A DNA stretch of 16,907 nucleotides, from assembly GCA_030635005.1 (NCBI GenBank), contig DAOVZS010000028.1:1-16907 (forward strand), given 5' to 3'. The notes beneath the pieces were generated by a model, which searched no databases, had not been told where the DNA came from, and worked only from the letters and a program-made list of their open reading frames with translations. Each line of letters opens with the position of its first letter. Position 1 is the first letter of the stretch. The translations under genes and the position numbers were made by a program. Positions 1 through 8,132 of the stretch are shown here, one piece after another. The DNA comes from Thiomargarita sp. Its GTDB lineage: Bacteria > Pseudomonadota > Gammaproteobacteria > Beggiatoales > Beggiatoaceae.

Positions 1-1
1 A

Positions 2-124
2 AATCATAAGCTACGTGTTCAAATGGGCACTGCCAATCGTCAACGTGTGGCAACAGAATTTAGTTTAGAACGTATGTGTGATGCAACGGTTAAATTTATT
101 GTGCAAAAATTAGAACGGGTGTAA
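2..124 (+). CDS. C-terminal end of a probable glycosyltransferase (5' partial)
   Basis: An open frame enters from the left edge and ends at TAA 122-124, leaving 40 codons. The visible tail contains RQRVATEFSLERM. The pattern R-x-R-V-x-x-x-F-S-L-E-R-M followed by a short helix is a common ending of GT-B fold (group 1/4) glycosyltransferases, where it forms the last helix crossing back to the N-terminal domain. That is family knowledge applied to a short fragment, so substrate and pathway cannot be read. A strong terminator follows 9 bases after the stop, so this is the last gene of its transcript. It converges on the aroF-type gene. Another protein ending in a similar helix cannot be excluded. 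Confidence 0.5.
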   Translation, partial: NHKLRVQMGTANRQRVATEFSLERMCDATVKFIVQKLERV

Positions 125-133
125 AAATTATTC

Positions 134-162
134 ATCCAGGGGTATCACACCCCTGGATTTTT
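134..162 (+). terminator. Rho-independent terminator after the partial gene
   Basis: A perfect 9-bp stem (ATCCAGGGG 134-142 with CCCCTGGAT 150-158) closes a 7-nt loop and runs directly into a T tract (158-162). It ends the + strand glycosyltransferase-like transcript. Read on the minus strand, the same stem lies 39 bases after the aroF-type stop and is followed a few bases later by TTTTT (complement of 123-128), so it probably serves both convergent transcripts. Confidence 0.9.
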
Positions 163-200
163 AATGATACCGTCAATTGTGATGATAACACTTTGAAGTC

Positions 201-1304
201 TTAAATTTTCGAAATACGTTTTTCATAAGCATCACGAACAATTTGGATATCTTCTAAAAACCCTGATAATTCTTTTAATAATAAGGCTTGGGGACCATCC
301 ACTAAGGCATGTTCTGGATGTGGATGAAAATCCACGAGTACCATATTCGCACCAGCAATAATACCTTGTGCTGTTGCATGTTGAATTTCAAGTAAGCCAT
401 CTGGTGAACGGGCACGCGTGCCAACTGAATGGGAAGGATCAATACATACGGGCATACGGGTTAAACGTTTGACGACAGGAACATGGCTAAAATCAACAAG
501 ATTTCGGTGTGGATTGCCCATTTCACCTTTCATGCCACGTAGTGCAAAAATGACCTTATGATTACCTTCACTGGCAAGATATTCTGCAGCATTCAAAGAT
601 TCTTCTAAGGTAATTCCAAATCCACGTTTAATTAAAATTGGAAATTCTTGTTGTTTTCCCGCATGTTTTAACAATTCAAAATTTTGGGTATTGCGTGTCC
701 CAATTTGTAACATCACTCCCGTGGGTTGCCCAGTTTGTTCCAAAGCTTGGCGAATTTCTTCAATTTGTATTTCATGCGTCACTTCCATGGCAACGACCTT
801 AATCCCATATTTTCCTGCTAATTCAAATACATAGTTTAAACAATGTTTACCATGTCCTTGAAAAGAATAGGGATTGGTACGCGGTTTATATGCACCCATA
901 CGTGTACACACTTGCCCGTTTTCTTGTAAGGCTTTCATCATGATTTCAACATCTTGCGGTGTATTCACCGCACATAAGCCTGCAAAAACATGTAAATTGT
1001 CTTGACTAAAAGTGATACCATTATATTCAAAACTTGAACTGCGATTATCATCATCAGCATGGCGCCCTAAAATACGATAGGGTTGGGAGACTCGTACTAC
1101 GCGTTCAACACCGGGAATTGCTTCAATATCTTCTTTCGAGAGAGAGACTGTTTTTCCTAATAAATAAATTTCTGTAAGATTTTGTTGGTCACCTTTCACT
1201 TCATGAACACGGTGTTGTATATTAGGCAAATTCTCTAAATATGCCATAATATGACGATATTCTTCATTGCTTTTTTGGATTTGTGGTTCCAGTATGATAA
1301 TCAT
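201..1304 (-). CDS. aroF: 3-deoxy-7-phosphoheptulonate (DAHP) synthase, type I-beta, divergent
   Basis: DAHP synthase condenses phosphoenolpyruvate with erythrose 4-phosphate, the first step of the shikimate pathway, in the cytoplasm. The 367-aa protein has the I-beta layout: an N-terminal ferredoxin-like/ACT-like domain (about 1-80, similar to Thermotoga AroF) that gives aromatic feedback control in that family, then a TIM barrel. Visible barrel motifs are AGLCAV (109-113, with metal ligand Cys111), GAYKPRTNPYSFQG (137-150), LIKRGF (224-229), DPSH (289-292, ligand His292) and HALVDGPQ (332-339, ligand Asp336). Unusual changes: AGPC is AGLC, CERG is ALRG (254-257), and the metal-ligand Glu of VEVH is Asp325 in VDFH. 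There are also a few extra residues around 188-200. The start is set by AGGA at 1317-1320, 12 bases upstream. It is last in the lpoA-nadB-aroF run, 59 bases after nadB. Enzyme family is clear. Whether it is the main DAHP synthase or a functionally shifted paralogue is not. Confidence 0.88.
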   Translation of the reverse strand: MIIILEPQIQKSNEEYRHIMAYLENLPNIQHRVHEVKGDQQNLTEIYLLGKTVSLSKEDIEAIPGVERVVRVSQPYRILGRHADDDNRSSSFEYNGITFSQDNLHVFAGLCAVNTPQDVEIMMKALQENGQVCTRMGAYKPRTNPYSFQGHGKHCLNYVFELAGKYGIKVVAMEVTHEIQIEEIRQALEQTGQPTGVMLQIGTRNTQNFELLKHAGKQQEFPILIKRGFGITLEESLNAAEYLASEGNHKVIFALRGMKGEMGNPHRNLVDFSHVPVVKRLTRMPVCIDPSHSVGTRARSPDGLLEIQHATAQGIIAGANMVLVDFHPHPEHALVDGPQALLLKELSGFLEDIQIVRDAYEKRISKI

Positions 1305-1363
1305 TATTAATAAGTATCCTGTCGTTTGATTTAATAAGAAATAAGTAAAATAAATAGTTTGTG

Positions 1364-2941
1364 TTATGGCGTCAATATTGTATTTTGTGCAATAGAAGAT
1401 TGTTCAGGATAATCAAGGGTATAATGTAAACCGCGACTCTCATGGCGTAGTTGTGCTGAACGAATAATCAAGTCTGCAACAAGACTGAGATTGCGTAATT
1501 CAAGTAAATCATTCGTAACACAAAAATGACTATAATATTCTTGAATTTCACTGCGTAATAAATCAACACGACGTTTTGCACGTTGTAAACGTTTGGTGGA
1601 TCGCACGATACCTACATAATCCCACATAAAACGTCGTAATTCATCCCAGTTATGTGCGACAACGACTTCTTCATCAGAATCTGTGACGCGACTTTCATCC
1701 CAACCCGGTACATTAGATAATGGTGGGGCATCTTTTAATTTCGTTAAAATATCCAAACTGGCAGAATGTCCAAAAACCAAGCATTCTAATAAAGAATTGC
1801 TTGCCATGCGATTAGCCCCATGTAATCCTGTAAAGGCAACTTCTCCTATGGCATATAATCCTTCTAAATCTGTACGCCCTTGACGATTAGTCATGACACC
1901 GCCACACGTATAATGGGCTGCTGGCACTACTGGAATGGATTGATGTGCCATATCAATGCCTAAAGACAGACAACGCTTATAAATATTGGGGAAATGCTTA
2001 ATAATAAATGATTTTGGTTTATGTGTGATATTAAGAAATACATTATCATCACCTAAACATTTCATCTCATTATCAATAGCACGTGCCACAATATCACGCG
2101 GTGCTAATTCGGCACGAGAATCATAACGTTCCATAAAAGAACTGCCATCTGCAAGTTGTAATTTTCCCCCTTCTCCCCGTACCGCTTCGCTAATTAAAAA
2201 CGATTTTGCATTGGGATGATAAAGACAAGTGGGGTGAAATTGGATAAATTCCATATTAGCAACCCGACACCCCGCACGCCACGCCATGGCAATGCCATCA
2301 CCTGTGGAAACATCTGGATTACTGGTATATAAATAAGCCTTACCAGCCCCCCCAGTCGCCAATACTACAAATTTTGCTCGAATAACAATCACTTTGCCTG
2401 TGTTAAGATTTAATATATAACTGCCCAAACAGCGAGCACTGGAACCTGTAATCAAATCAATGGCAATATTGTTATCTATAAAACGGATATTGGGATGCGC
2501 ATTGACTTTAAGTGATAAGCTTGACACCACCGCACGTCCTGTCGCATCATCAGCATGTATCACACGACGATGACTATGTCCTCCTTCACGCGTCAAATGG
2601 TAATTACAATTATCTTTGGAATCAGACGCTTGTGTAAACTGTATATTTTGCTTAATAAGCCAAGCAATACGTTCTGCTCCTTGTTCAACCGTGAAATTGA
2701 CAATATCAGGATCACATAATCCTGCACCCGCATTCAGCGTATCTTCAACATGCGATTCCAAAGTATCATTTTTTCCCAAAACAGCTGAAATGCCCCCTTG
2801 TGCATATTGGGAACTGCCACTATCAATCTGTGCTTTTGATAAGATGATCACTTTAGCCTGATCCGCTAACGCCAATGCAAGGCTGAGTCCAGCAGCACCA
2901 CTGCCAATAATTAATACATCAGTGTCGGTTGTTTGAATCAT
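1364..2941 (-). CDS. nadB: L-aspartate oxidase
   Basis: NadB oxidises L-aspartate to iminoaspartate using FAD, with oxygen or fumarate as acceptor. NadA then makes quinolinate, so this is the first step of de novo NAD synthesis. The 525-aa length is normal. The N-terminal dinucleotide-binding motif is IIGSGAAGL (11-19), followed by SSQYAQGGISAV (43-54), LTREGGHSHRRVIHADDATG (116-135), a second FAD-contact stretch VVLATGGAGKAY (192-203), EFIQFHPT (231-238), APRD (280-283, with the family's catalytic Arg281) and HYTCGGV (343-349, with His343). A C-terminal helical domain (about 420-515) is complete. These features separate it from succinate dehydrogenase or fumarate reductase flavoproteins. It starts 14 bases after the lpoA stop with GGGA 8 bases upstream, so it is probably co-transcribed with lpoA. 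nadA and nadC are not in the window. Confidence 0.96.
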   Translation of the reverse strand: MIQTTDTDVLIIGSGAAGLSLALALADQAKVIILSKAQIDSGSSQYAQGGISAVLGKNDTLESHVEDTLNAGAGLCDPDIVNFTVEQGAERIAWLIKQNIQFTQASDSKDNCNYHLTREGGHSHRRVIHADDATGRAVVSSLSLKVNAHPNIRFIDNNIAIDLITGSSARCLGSYILNLNTGKVIVIRAKFVVLATGGAGKAYLYTSNPDVSTGDGIAMAWRAGCRVANMEFIQFHPTCLYHPNAKSFLISEAVRGEGGKLQLADGSSFMERYDSRAELAPRDIVARAIDNEMKCLGDDNVFLNITHKPKSFIIKHFPNIYKRCLSLGIDMAHQSIPVVPAAHYTCGGVMTNRQGRTDLEGLYAIGEVAFTGLHGANRMASNSLLECLVFGHSASLDILTKLKDAPPLSNVPGWDESRVTDSDEEVVVAHNWDELRRFMWDYVGIVRSTKRLQRAKRRVDLLRSEIQEYYSHFCVTNDLLELRNLSLVADLIIRSAQLRHESRGLHYTLDYPEQSSIAQNTILTP

Positions 2942-2955
2942 TGTAATATCCCAAT

Positions 2956-4704
2956 CTATTTATCACGCAGTACTTTTGGTTTTCCATTAACAAAACGGGC
3001 AACAGGTAACTGACTACGATGAATTTCCCCATTTTGATTAATGGATAAATATCCTGTATACGCTTGCCATTGAAGCACACTTAAATTTTGAAGTGCAGGT
3101 AACATATTATACGCATCAATGCCAAATGCATATAAACGACTGTATAATGCTTTTTTATCCCTTGGTAAAAAACGGCGTAATCGTCTCATTTTTTTATTAG
3201 GCTTTAATATCCAAGGCATATCTACAAATTTGATCCCTGTCAATCCAGCATCACGGGTAGGACTTGGCGTGCCGCTGTATATACGAGAAATACTATACAC
3301 GGGTAAATGGCTTGGTAAAAAACTACGAATGATTGAAGCTTGTCGAGAAATGGCTACCATAAACACCGCTTTTCTTTTTTTAACTTTCTTAAAAGCCAAT
3401 GGTATAGATAAAGAAAAATCCTTACCATAAACATGTTCAAATGTTAATGTACCGCCCAGTGCTGCCCACTCAGATTGAAAGGTTTTTAATATGTCTGCCC
3501 CCCATAATCCATCAGGAATCAATAAACAAGCGGTTCGGTGTCCATCAGACCAAGCTCGTTTGGTAATTGCGCGGATTTCATCTTCAGGAGATAATCCAAA
3601 TTGATAAAGATTACCCACAAATATAGGGGTATTCAACATATTCAAGGCGACTGTAGGTACAGGTAATTGAGAAAAATGTTGCAAAGCCTGAATCGTTTCT
3701 TTTTTTAAAGGTCCTACTACCATATCAGCCCCGTCATCTACGGCTTGTTGATAGACGAGTGCCACATTAGTCTCATTTACAAAATAAGTCGTAATACTGG
3801 GACGTTTTTTACGTTCAAATGTGCTATCTGTTTTATAAGCGGCATAAAATCCCGCTTTAATGACCGTACCTGCGGTGCCAAACGCGGTGTCAAGTGGGGG
3901 TAATAATAAGGCAATTTTTTTAAGTACAGGTGCTGTCACAGGAGATAACACTTGTTCACCCGGATGTTGTGCAAAACGAAAACGCCAATTAGGAATCCCT
4001 TGAGACAAGGCTGTCTTTTCTAATAAGGCTAAAGCTACCCATCCTGAAAAGATATCATTCGGCTGTTGTTTTATTTCCCTGAGTGCTTGTAATTCAACCG
4101 TTTTTAAACTGTGCCATAACAGTTGATTATTTTTTTTCACGGTTAAGGGTGGAAATAATAATGTTAAATCAATACCCAGTGTTTCCCAAAAAAGGGTATC
4201 AATATCAGTGGCTTCTGTACTTAATAAGTGATTCAATGCTATTCTTAAACGTACTGCTGCTAAAGGTTGTTGTTTGACAGTCAACGCTTTTGCATGTAGT
4301 CGTTGATATTCTATGCGTAAAGAAATGGGTAATACGTCTGCATTAATACTCTTAAGACGTTGAAAGGCGTATTCAAGTTGTTGTTTTTCTAAATCAAGAT
4401 CTATCAAGAGTAATTCCAAAGGGATTTCTAAGCCATAAGTTTGGCTTATATTAAGATTTTGTAGCTCAGCCATGGCTTCATACAAGCGTTTTTCTTTCAG
4501 AAAAGCCTTGATGGCTAATAATTGATGGGCTTGTTGAAACGTATCGGTGTATTCTTCTCCCTCTACCTTTTTTACCTTTTCTATAATAGGTATGTCTACT
4601 GCTTTAGGCGTGTTATCTTCTATGACCTTTTCTTCGATAATAGGTAGTGGATGACATCCTAAAAAAATTAAAATGAATAAATACGTTAAAATACGAATAA
4701 GCAT
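2956..4704 (-). CDS. lpoA: Penicillin-binding protein activator LpoA (LppC-family outer-membrane lipoprotein)
   Basis: LpoA is an outer-membrane lipoprotein that spans the periplasm and stimulates the transpeptidase of PBP1A during peptidoglycan synthesis. The 582-aa product starts with a short lipoprotein signal peptide, a hydrophobic stretch at 5-15 and lipobox FLGC ending at Cys17. Residues about 50-240 are helical, TPR-like repeats. From about 260 (LKKIALLLPP) begins a type I periplasmic-binding-protein fold, with DGADMVVGPLKKE (324-336), TVALN (351-355), VDMPW (494-498) and YAFGIDAY (525-532), matching the LppC domain. The divergent neighbour rsmI is the same as in E. coli (yraL/yraM), which supports the call. 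The usual yraN is not next; nadB follows after 14 bases. No clear Shine-Dalgarno precedes the ATG. A promoter lies at 4746-4775. Confidence 0.92.
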   Translation of the reverse strand: MLIRILTYLFILIFLGCHPLPIIEEKVIEDNTPKAVDIPIIEKVKKVEGEEYTDTFQQAHQLLAIKAFLKEKRLYEAMAELQNLNISQTYGLEIPLELLLIDLDLEKQQLEYAFQRLKSINADVLPISLRIEYQRLHAKALTVKQQPLAAVRLRIALNHLLSTEATDIDTLFWETLGIDLTLLFPPLTVKKNNQLLWHSLKTVELQALREIKQQPNDIFSGWVALALLEKTALSQGIPNWRFRFAQHPGEQVLSPVTAPVLKKIALLLPPLDTAFGTAGTVIKAGFYAAYKTDSTFERKKRPSITTYFVNETNVALVYQQAVDDGADMVVGPLKKETIQALQHFSQLPVPTVALNMLNTPIFVGNLYQFGLSPEDEIRAITKRAWSDGHRTACLLIPDGLWGADILKTFQSEWAALGGTLTFEHVYGKDFSLSIPLAFKKVKKRKAVFMVAISRQASIIRSFLPSHLPVYSISRIYSGTPSPTRDAGLTGIKFVDMPWILKPNKKMRRLRRFLPRDKKALYSRLYAFGIDAYNMLPALQNLSVLQWQAYTGYLSINQNGEIHRSQLPVARFVNGKPKVLRDK

Positions 4705-4740
4705 AGTGTAATAATAGAGTCAATCTATAAATGAAAGAGA

Positions 4741-4753
4741 AAGATAGTATCTT
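4741..4753. promoter_or_regulatory. 13-bp palindrome overlapping the lpoA -10 box
   Basis: AAGATA-G-TATCTT is a perfect inverted repeat with 6-bp arms and one central base. It covers the proposed -10 hexamer of the lpoA promoter (4746-4751). That is a position where a dimeric repressor would block transcription. No known regulator is recognised from the sequence, and an AT-rich palindrome this short could arise by chance. Confidence 0.35.
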
Positions 4754-4775
4754 AAAAATAACTATGTTGTGTCAA
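4746..4775 (-). promoter_or_regulatory. Sigma70-like promoter for lpoA-nadB-aroF
   Basis: On the minus strand TTGACA (4770-4775, exact -35 consensus) is followed after 18 bases by GATACT (4746-4751, four of six matches to TATAAT). Transcription would start near 4739, giving a leader of about 35 bases to the lpoA ATG at 4704. It is the best-scoring promoter by eye in the 103-bp divergent gap. For rsmI on the other strand only TAAAAT at 4782-4787 looks like a -10, and it has no convincing -35. Confidence 0.6.
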
Positions 4776-4807
4776 ATACATTAAAATAATCAATTTGAGA
4801 AAGGGAT

Positions 4808-5632
4808 ATGTCACTTTATATTGTTGCTACCCCAATTGGCAATTTACAAGATTTAAGTCCACGTGCACAAACGATTTTACACGAAGTTAATCTGATAGCC
4901 GCTGAAGATACCCGTCACAGTCGCCATTTGTTAAAGCATTTTGGTATCAGCACGCCTTTACAAGCCTTACATGAACACAATGAGCGACAGATGTCACAGA
5001 TTTTATTACAGCGTTTGCATAAGGGAGACAGCATTGCATTAATCAGTGATGCAGGCACACCGCTCATTAGCGATCCAGGCTGTTATTTAATACAAATGGC
5101 TCTTGCTGAAAAAATTACTGTCATTCCTATTCCAGGTGCATCTGCTGTTATTAGTGCCTTATCAGTGTCAGGATTTCCAGCAGATTGTTTTATATTTGAA
5201 GGTTTTTTGCCTGCTAAAACGGTCGCACGTCGTCAATGTTTAGAAAATTTATCAAAAGAAAACAAAACCTTAGTCTTTTATGAAGCCCCACATCGTATAC
5301 TTGATTGTCTTAATGATATGATAGATGTTTTTGGGGCAGAACGAGAAGCCGTTTTAGTAAAAGAACTGACAAAAATTTATGAAACTGTGTATCGGGCAAC
5401 GTTAGTAGATATACTCAATTGGCTAAATACAGCCACAGAACGGCAAAAGGGTGAATTTGTATTAGTAGTCAGTGGTGCTTCTGAGGACAAAACGCGTCTC
5501 AATCCAGAAGCAGAGCGGATTTTTCATCTTTTACGTAAAGAATTACCCAATAAAAAAGCGGCAAAATTAACCAGTGAGATTACTGGTGTCAGCAAAAATA
5601 TATTATATGCGTTTGGATTAACCTTAACCTAG
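4808..5632 (+). CDS. rsmI: 16S rRNA (cytidine1402-2'-O)-methyltransferase RsmI
   Basis: RsmI uses S-adenosylmethionine to 2'-O-methylate C1402 of 16S rRNA in the ribosomal P site, aiding decoding fidelity. The 274-aa protein shows the tetrapyrrole-methylase-fold signatures of this family: ATPIGNL (7-13), EDTRHSRHLL (33-42), LISDAGTPLISDPG (78-91), PIPGASA (107-113), FEGFLP (130-135), VFYEAPHRI (156-164) and KGEFVLVV (214-221). A short C-terminal helical extension (about 230-274) has the lysine-rich KKAAKLTSEITG segment seen in full-length RsmI. The start is supported by the purine-rich GAGAAAGGG at 4797-4805. It diverges from lpoA, as in E. coli, and is followed after 11 bases by pheA, so the two are probably one transcript. 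Confidence 0.96.
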   Translation: MSLYIVATPIGNLQDLSPRAQTILHEVNLIAAEDTRHSRHLLKHFGISTPLQALHEHNERQMSQILLQRLHKGDSIALISDAGTPLISDPGCYLIQMALAEKITVIPIPGASAVISALSVSGFPADCFIFEGFLPAKTVARRQCLENLSKENKTLVFYEAPHRILDCLNDMIDVFGAEREAVLVKELTKIYETVYRATLVDILNWLNTATERQKGEFVLVVSGASEDKTRLNPEAERIFHLLRKELPNKKAAKLTSEITGVSKNILYAFGLTLT

Positions 5633-5643
5633 AGAAGAGCTAT

Positions 5644-6711
5644 ATGTTAGCCAATATTCGTGCCCGTATTGACCAATTTGATACACAAATTCAAGATCTG
5701 ATTACGCAACGTGCCCAATTAGCGGCAGAAGTCGCACAGGCCAAATTTAATGAAGATGAACATCCCATTTTTTATCGCCCTGAGCGTGAATCGGAAATAT
5801 TACGTAATGTGATTGCACGCAATCAAGGTCCTTTATCCAATGATACCTTTGTGCGCATTTTTCAAACGATCATGTCAGATTGTTTATCCTTGCAAAAGCC
5901 ACTCAATATTGCATTTTTAGGTCCTGTTGGTACGTATTCGCAAGCTGCTGTATTACAGAAATTTGGGCATTCGGCATTACATCTCCCCTTACACACAATT
6001 AAGGAAGTTTTTCGAGAAGTGGAAGTGGGGAATGCACATTATGGTATTGTACCTTTAGAAAATTCAACAGAAGGCGGTGTGAATCAAACATTAGACTGTT
6101 TCATCAAAACACCCTTAAAAATTTGTGGTGAAATTGACTTACCCATTCATCATCATTTGCTTTCAAAAGAAAGTATCACAAAAATCAAACGAATTTATAC
6201 GCACCAACAATCTTTTGCGCAATGTCGCACTTGGCTAGATAATCAATTACCGACAATTGAGCGTATTCCAGTGAATAGCAATGCAGAGGCTGCTATCCTT
6301 GCTGCAAGAGAATCTGGGTCAGCGGCGATAGCCGGAGAAATTGCTGCAGATATTTATCAACTACATATTATCGCATCACGTATTGAAGATGAAATTAACA
6401 ATACCACACGTTTTGCGGTGTTAGGTCAACAAGACGTGCCCTCTACAGGTAAAGATAAAACATCCTTACTCTTATCTACTCCCAACAAACCAGGTGCTTT
6501 ATACCTTTTGCTGGCTGCTTTTGCAGAAAATAATGTCAGTCTAAGTCGCATTGAATCTCGTCCTTCACGTCAAGGAAATTGGGAATATGTGTTCTTTATC
6601 GATATTGAAGGACATATCGAAGATACAATAATCGCAAAATCCTTGCAAGCCTTAGAAAAACAATCTTCCTTAATTAAACATCTGGGTTCTTATCCCCAAA
6701 ACTTAGAGTAG
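5644..6711 (+). CDS. pheA: Bifunctional chorismate mutase / prephenate dehydratase (P-protein)
   Basis: PheA converts chorismate to prephenate and then to phenylpyruvate, the branch to phenylalanine. Three domains are seen in 355 aa. An AroQ-type chorismate mutase helix bundle occupies about 1-85, with IRARIDQFDTQI (5-16) and FYRPERESEIL (43-53). The prephenate dehydratase domain (about 87-262) begins IAFLGPVGTYS and has GIVPLENSTEGGV (134-146) and the hallmark NNTTRFAVLG (252-261, catalytic Thr-Arg-Phe 255-257). A C-terminal ACT domain (about 273-352) has KPGAL (282-286) and LSRIESRP (300-307), the phenylalanine-binding motifs of feedback-controlled enzymes. Allosteric inhibition by Phe is therefore expected. 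Length is normal. A purine-rich ribosome site (5631-5639) precedes the ATG, overlapping the end of rsmI. Confidence 0.96.
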   Translation: MLANIRARIDQFDTQIQDLITQRAQLAAEVAQAKFNEDEHPIFYRPERESEILRNVIARNQGPLSNDTFVRIFQTIMSDCLSLQKPLNIAFLGPVGTYSQAAVLQKFGHSALHLPLHTIKEVFREVEVGNAHYGIVPLENSTEGGVNQTLDCFIKTPLKICGEIDLPIHHHLLSKESITKIKRIYTHQQSFAQCRTWLDNQLPTIERIPVNSNAEAAILAARESGSAAIAGEIAADIYQLHIIASRIEDEINNTTRFAVLGQQDVPSTGKDKTSLLLSTPNKPGALYLLLAAFAENNVSLSRIESRPSRQGNWEYVFFIDIEGHIEDTIIAKSLQALEKQSSLIKHLGSYPQNLE

Positions 6712-6722
6712 ACGATGAATAG

Positions 6723-6749
6723 TGACAGGTTTTATTTTTCAGCCTGTCA
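6723..6749. terminator. Hairpin between convergent pheA and glmM, possible terminator
   Basis: TGACAGG (6723-6729) pairs with CCTGTCA (6743-6749) around a 13-nt T-rich loop. It lies in the 53-bp gap between the stops of pheA and glmM, where a bidirectional terminator would be expected. The stem is short and neither side is followed by a T tract, so it is a weak candidate. It could instead block 3' exonucleases. A competing hairpin TGTCA/TGACA (6745-6749 with 6755-6759) overlaps it. Confidence 0.3.
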
Positions 6750-6764
6750 GTATGTGACACGCTC

Positions 6765-8120
6765 TTAATCTCGCTTATGATTGGCTTCTTTTTTAACAAT
6801 TTCGGCCAATTGATGGGCGATTGTTTCAATTTGTTGTAAATCAACCCCTTCAACCATGACGCGAATTAAAGGTTCTGTGCCACTAGGACGTAATAATACG
6901 CGCCCTTTATGACTCAGTTCTTGTTCAGCATTATAAATAGCATTTTTTACCACAGTTTGTGACATGATCTCTACACCCGGTTTAATCGGAACATTAATCA
7001 TACGCTGTGGACATTTTTGCATGCCTGTTTTTAAAACATGTAAAGGTAAGCCCATTTGAATACTGATGGCTAAGACTTGTAAAGCAGTAATGATGCCATC
7101 CCCTGTCGTTGTCCGATCAAGACAAATAATATGTCCTGATGATTCACCTCCTAATATTCCCCCCGTTTGTTGCAACATTTCTATCACATACCGATCGCCA
7201 ACTGCAGCCCTTGCAAAGGCAATCCCTTCTTTTTCTAAGGCTTGCTCTAAACCTAAATTACTCATGACAGTACCCACTACTGTCCCTTGCAACTTACCCG
7301 CCTTATGACGTGCTTGGGCAATGATAAATAATAATTCATCCCCATCAAGGATCTCACCATTTGCATCTACCATAAGAACGCGATCCCCATCCCCATCTAA
7401 TGCAATGCCCAAATCTGCTTTTTGATATAACACAGCAGTTTGTAAGGCTTGTGGTTGTGTCGCCCCATATCCTGCATTAATATTCAATCCATTGGGTTGA
7501 TTCCCAATTGTTTCAACATGTGCCCCTAATTCTTGAAAAACACTGGGGGCAACGTGATATGTTGCACCGTGTGCACAATCGACTACAATTTTTAAACCCT
7601 TGAGATTAATGTTATGAGGAATGCTACTTTTACAAAATTCGATATAACGTCCTGCTGCATCATCCACACGTTTTGCCTTACCTAATTGGTCAGGTGCAAC
7701 GGTTTGTAAGGGTTGCTCCATTTCAGCTTCAATAGCCAATTCCACCTCATCAGGCAATTTAGTTCCTTCATCAGAAAAAAACTTAATACCATTATCCTGA
7801 AACGGATTATGTGAGGCACTAATAACAATACCCGCTGCTGCATGAAAGGTTCGTGTTAAATAAGCAATAGCAGGTGTAGGCATAGGTCCTAGCAAGGCGA
7901 TATCTACTCCAGCAGCTGACAAACCAGATTCTAACGCAGATTCAAACATATAACCAGAAATACGGGTATCTTTTCCGATTAAAACTTTGTTTTTAGGGCC
8001 ATTTTTTAAAACACGTCCAACCGCCCATCCTAATTTCAAAATGAAATCGGGGGTAATCGGGGGAGTACCGACTGTTCCCCTTATACCATCTGTACCAAAA
8101 TATTTACGTTGCTGTGTCAT
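6765..8120 (-). CDS. glmM: Phosphoglucosamine mutase
   Basis: GlmM interconverts glucosamine-6-phosphate and glucosamine-1-phosphate, supplying UDP-GlcNAc for peptidoglycan and lipid A in the cytoplasm. The 451-aa protein has all four domains of the alpha-D-phosphohexomutase fold. It starts KYFGTDGIRG (6-15). The phosphoserine loop is ISASHNPFQDNGIKFF (100-115, Ser103 phosphorylated). The metal loop is LDGDGDR (241-247), the sugar-binding loop is GGESSGH (324-330), and the phosphate-binding loop RPSGTEPLIRVMVE is at 411-424. GlmM rather than ManB/Pgm is indicated by the FGTDGIRG start, the length and the folP neighbour. It begins 12 bases after folP with GGA 8-9 bases upstream, and is the last gene of the minus-strand cluster. 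Confidence 0.97.
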   Translation of the reverse strand: MTQQRKYFGTDGIRGTVGTPPITPDFILKLGWAVGRVLKNGPKNKVLIGKDTRISGYMFESALESGLSAAGVDIALLGPMPTPAIAYLTRTFHAAAGIVISASHNPFQDNGIKFFSDEGTKLPDEVELAIEAEMEQPLQTVAPDQLGKAKRVDDAAGRYIEFCKSSIPHNINLKGLKIVVDCAHGATYHVAPSVFQELGAHVETIGNQPNGLNINAGYGATQPQALQTAVLYQKADLGIALDGDGDRVLMVDANGEILDGDELLFIIAQARHKAGKLQGTVVGTVMSNLGLEQALEKEGIAFARAAVGDRYVIEMLQQTGGILGGESSGHIICLDRTTTGDGIITALQVLAISIQMGLPLHVLKTGMQKCPQRMINVPIKPGVEIMSQTVVKNAIYNAEQELSHKGRVLLRPSGTEPLIRVMVEGVDLQQIETIAHQLAEIVKKEANHKRD

Positions 8121-8132
8121 AAGAAAAATCCA

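Noticed and set aside
1305..1363. Separate promoter for the aroF-type gene in the nadB-aroF gap
   Set aside because: The 59 bases are AT-rich, but I found no hexamer pair with good consensus and spacing and no terminator; read-through from nadB is simpler.
3119..3430. Plus-strand 103-aa open frame over lpoA
   Set aside because: It is antisense to the conserved LppC domain, with no ribosome site and no recognisable motif.
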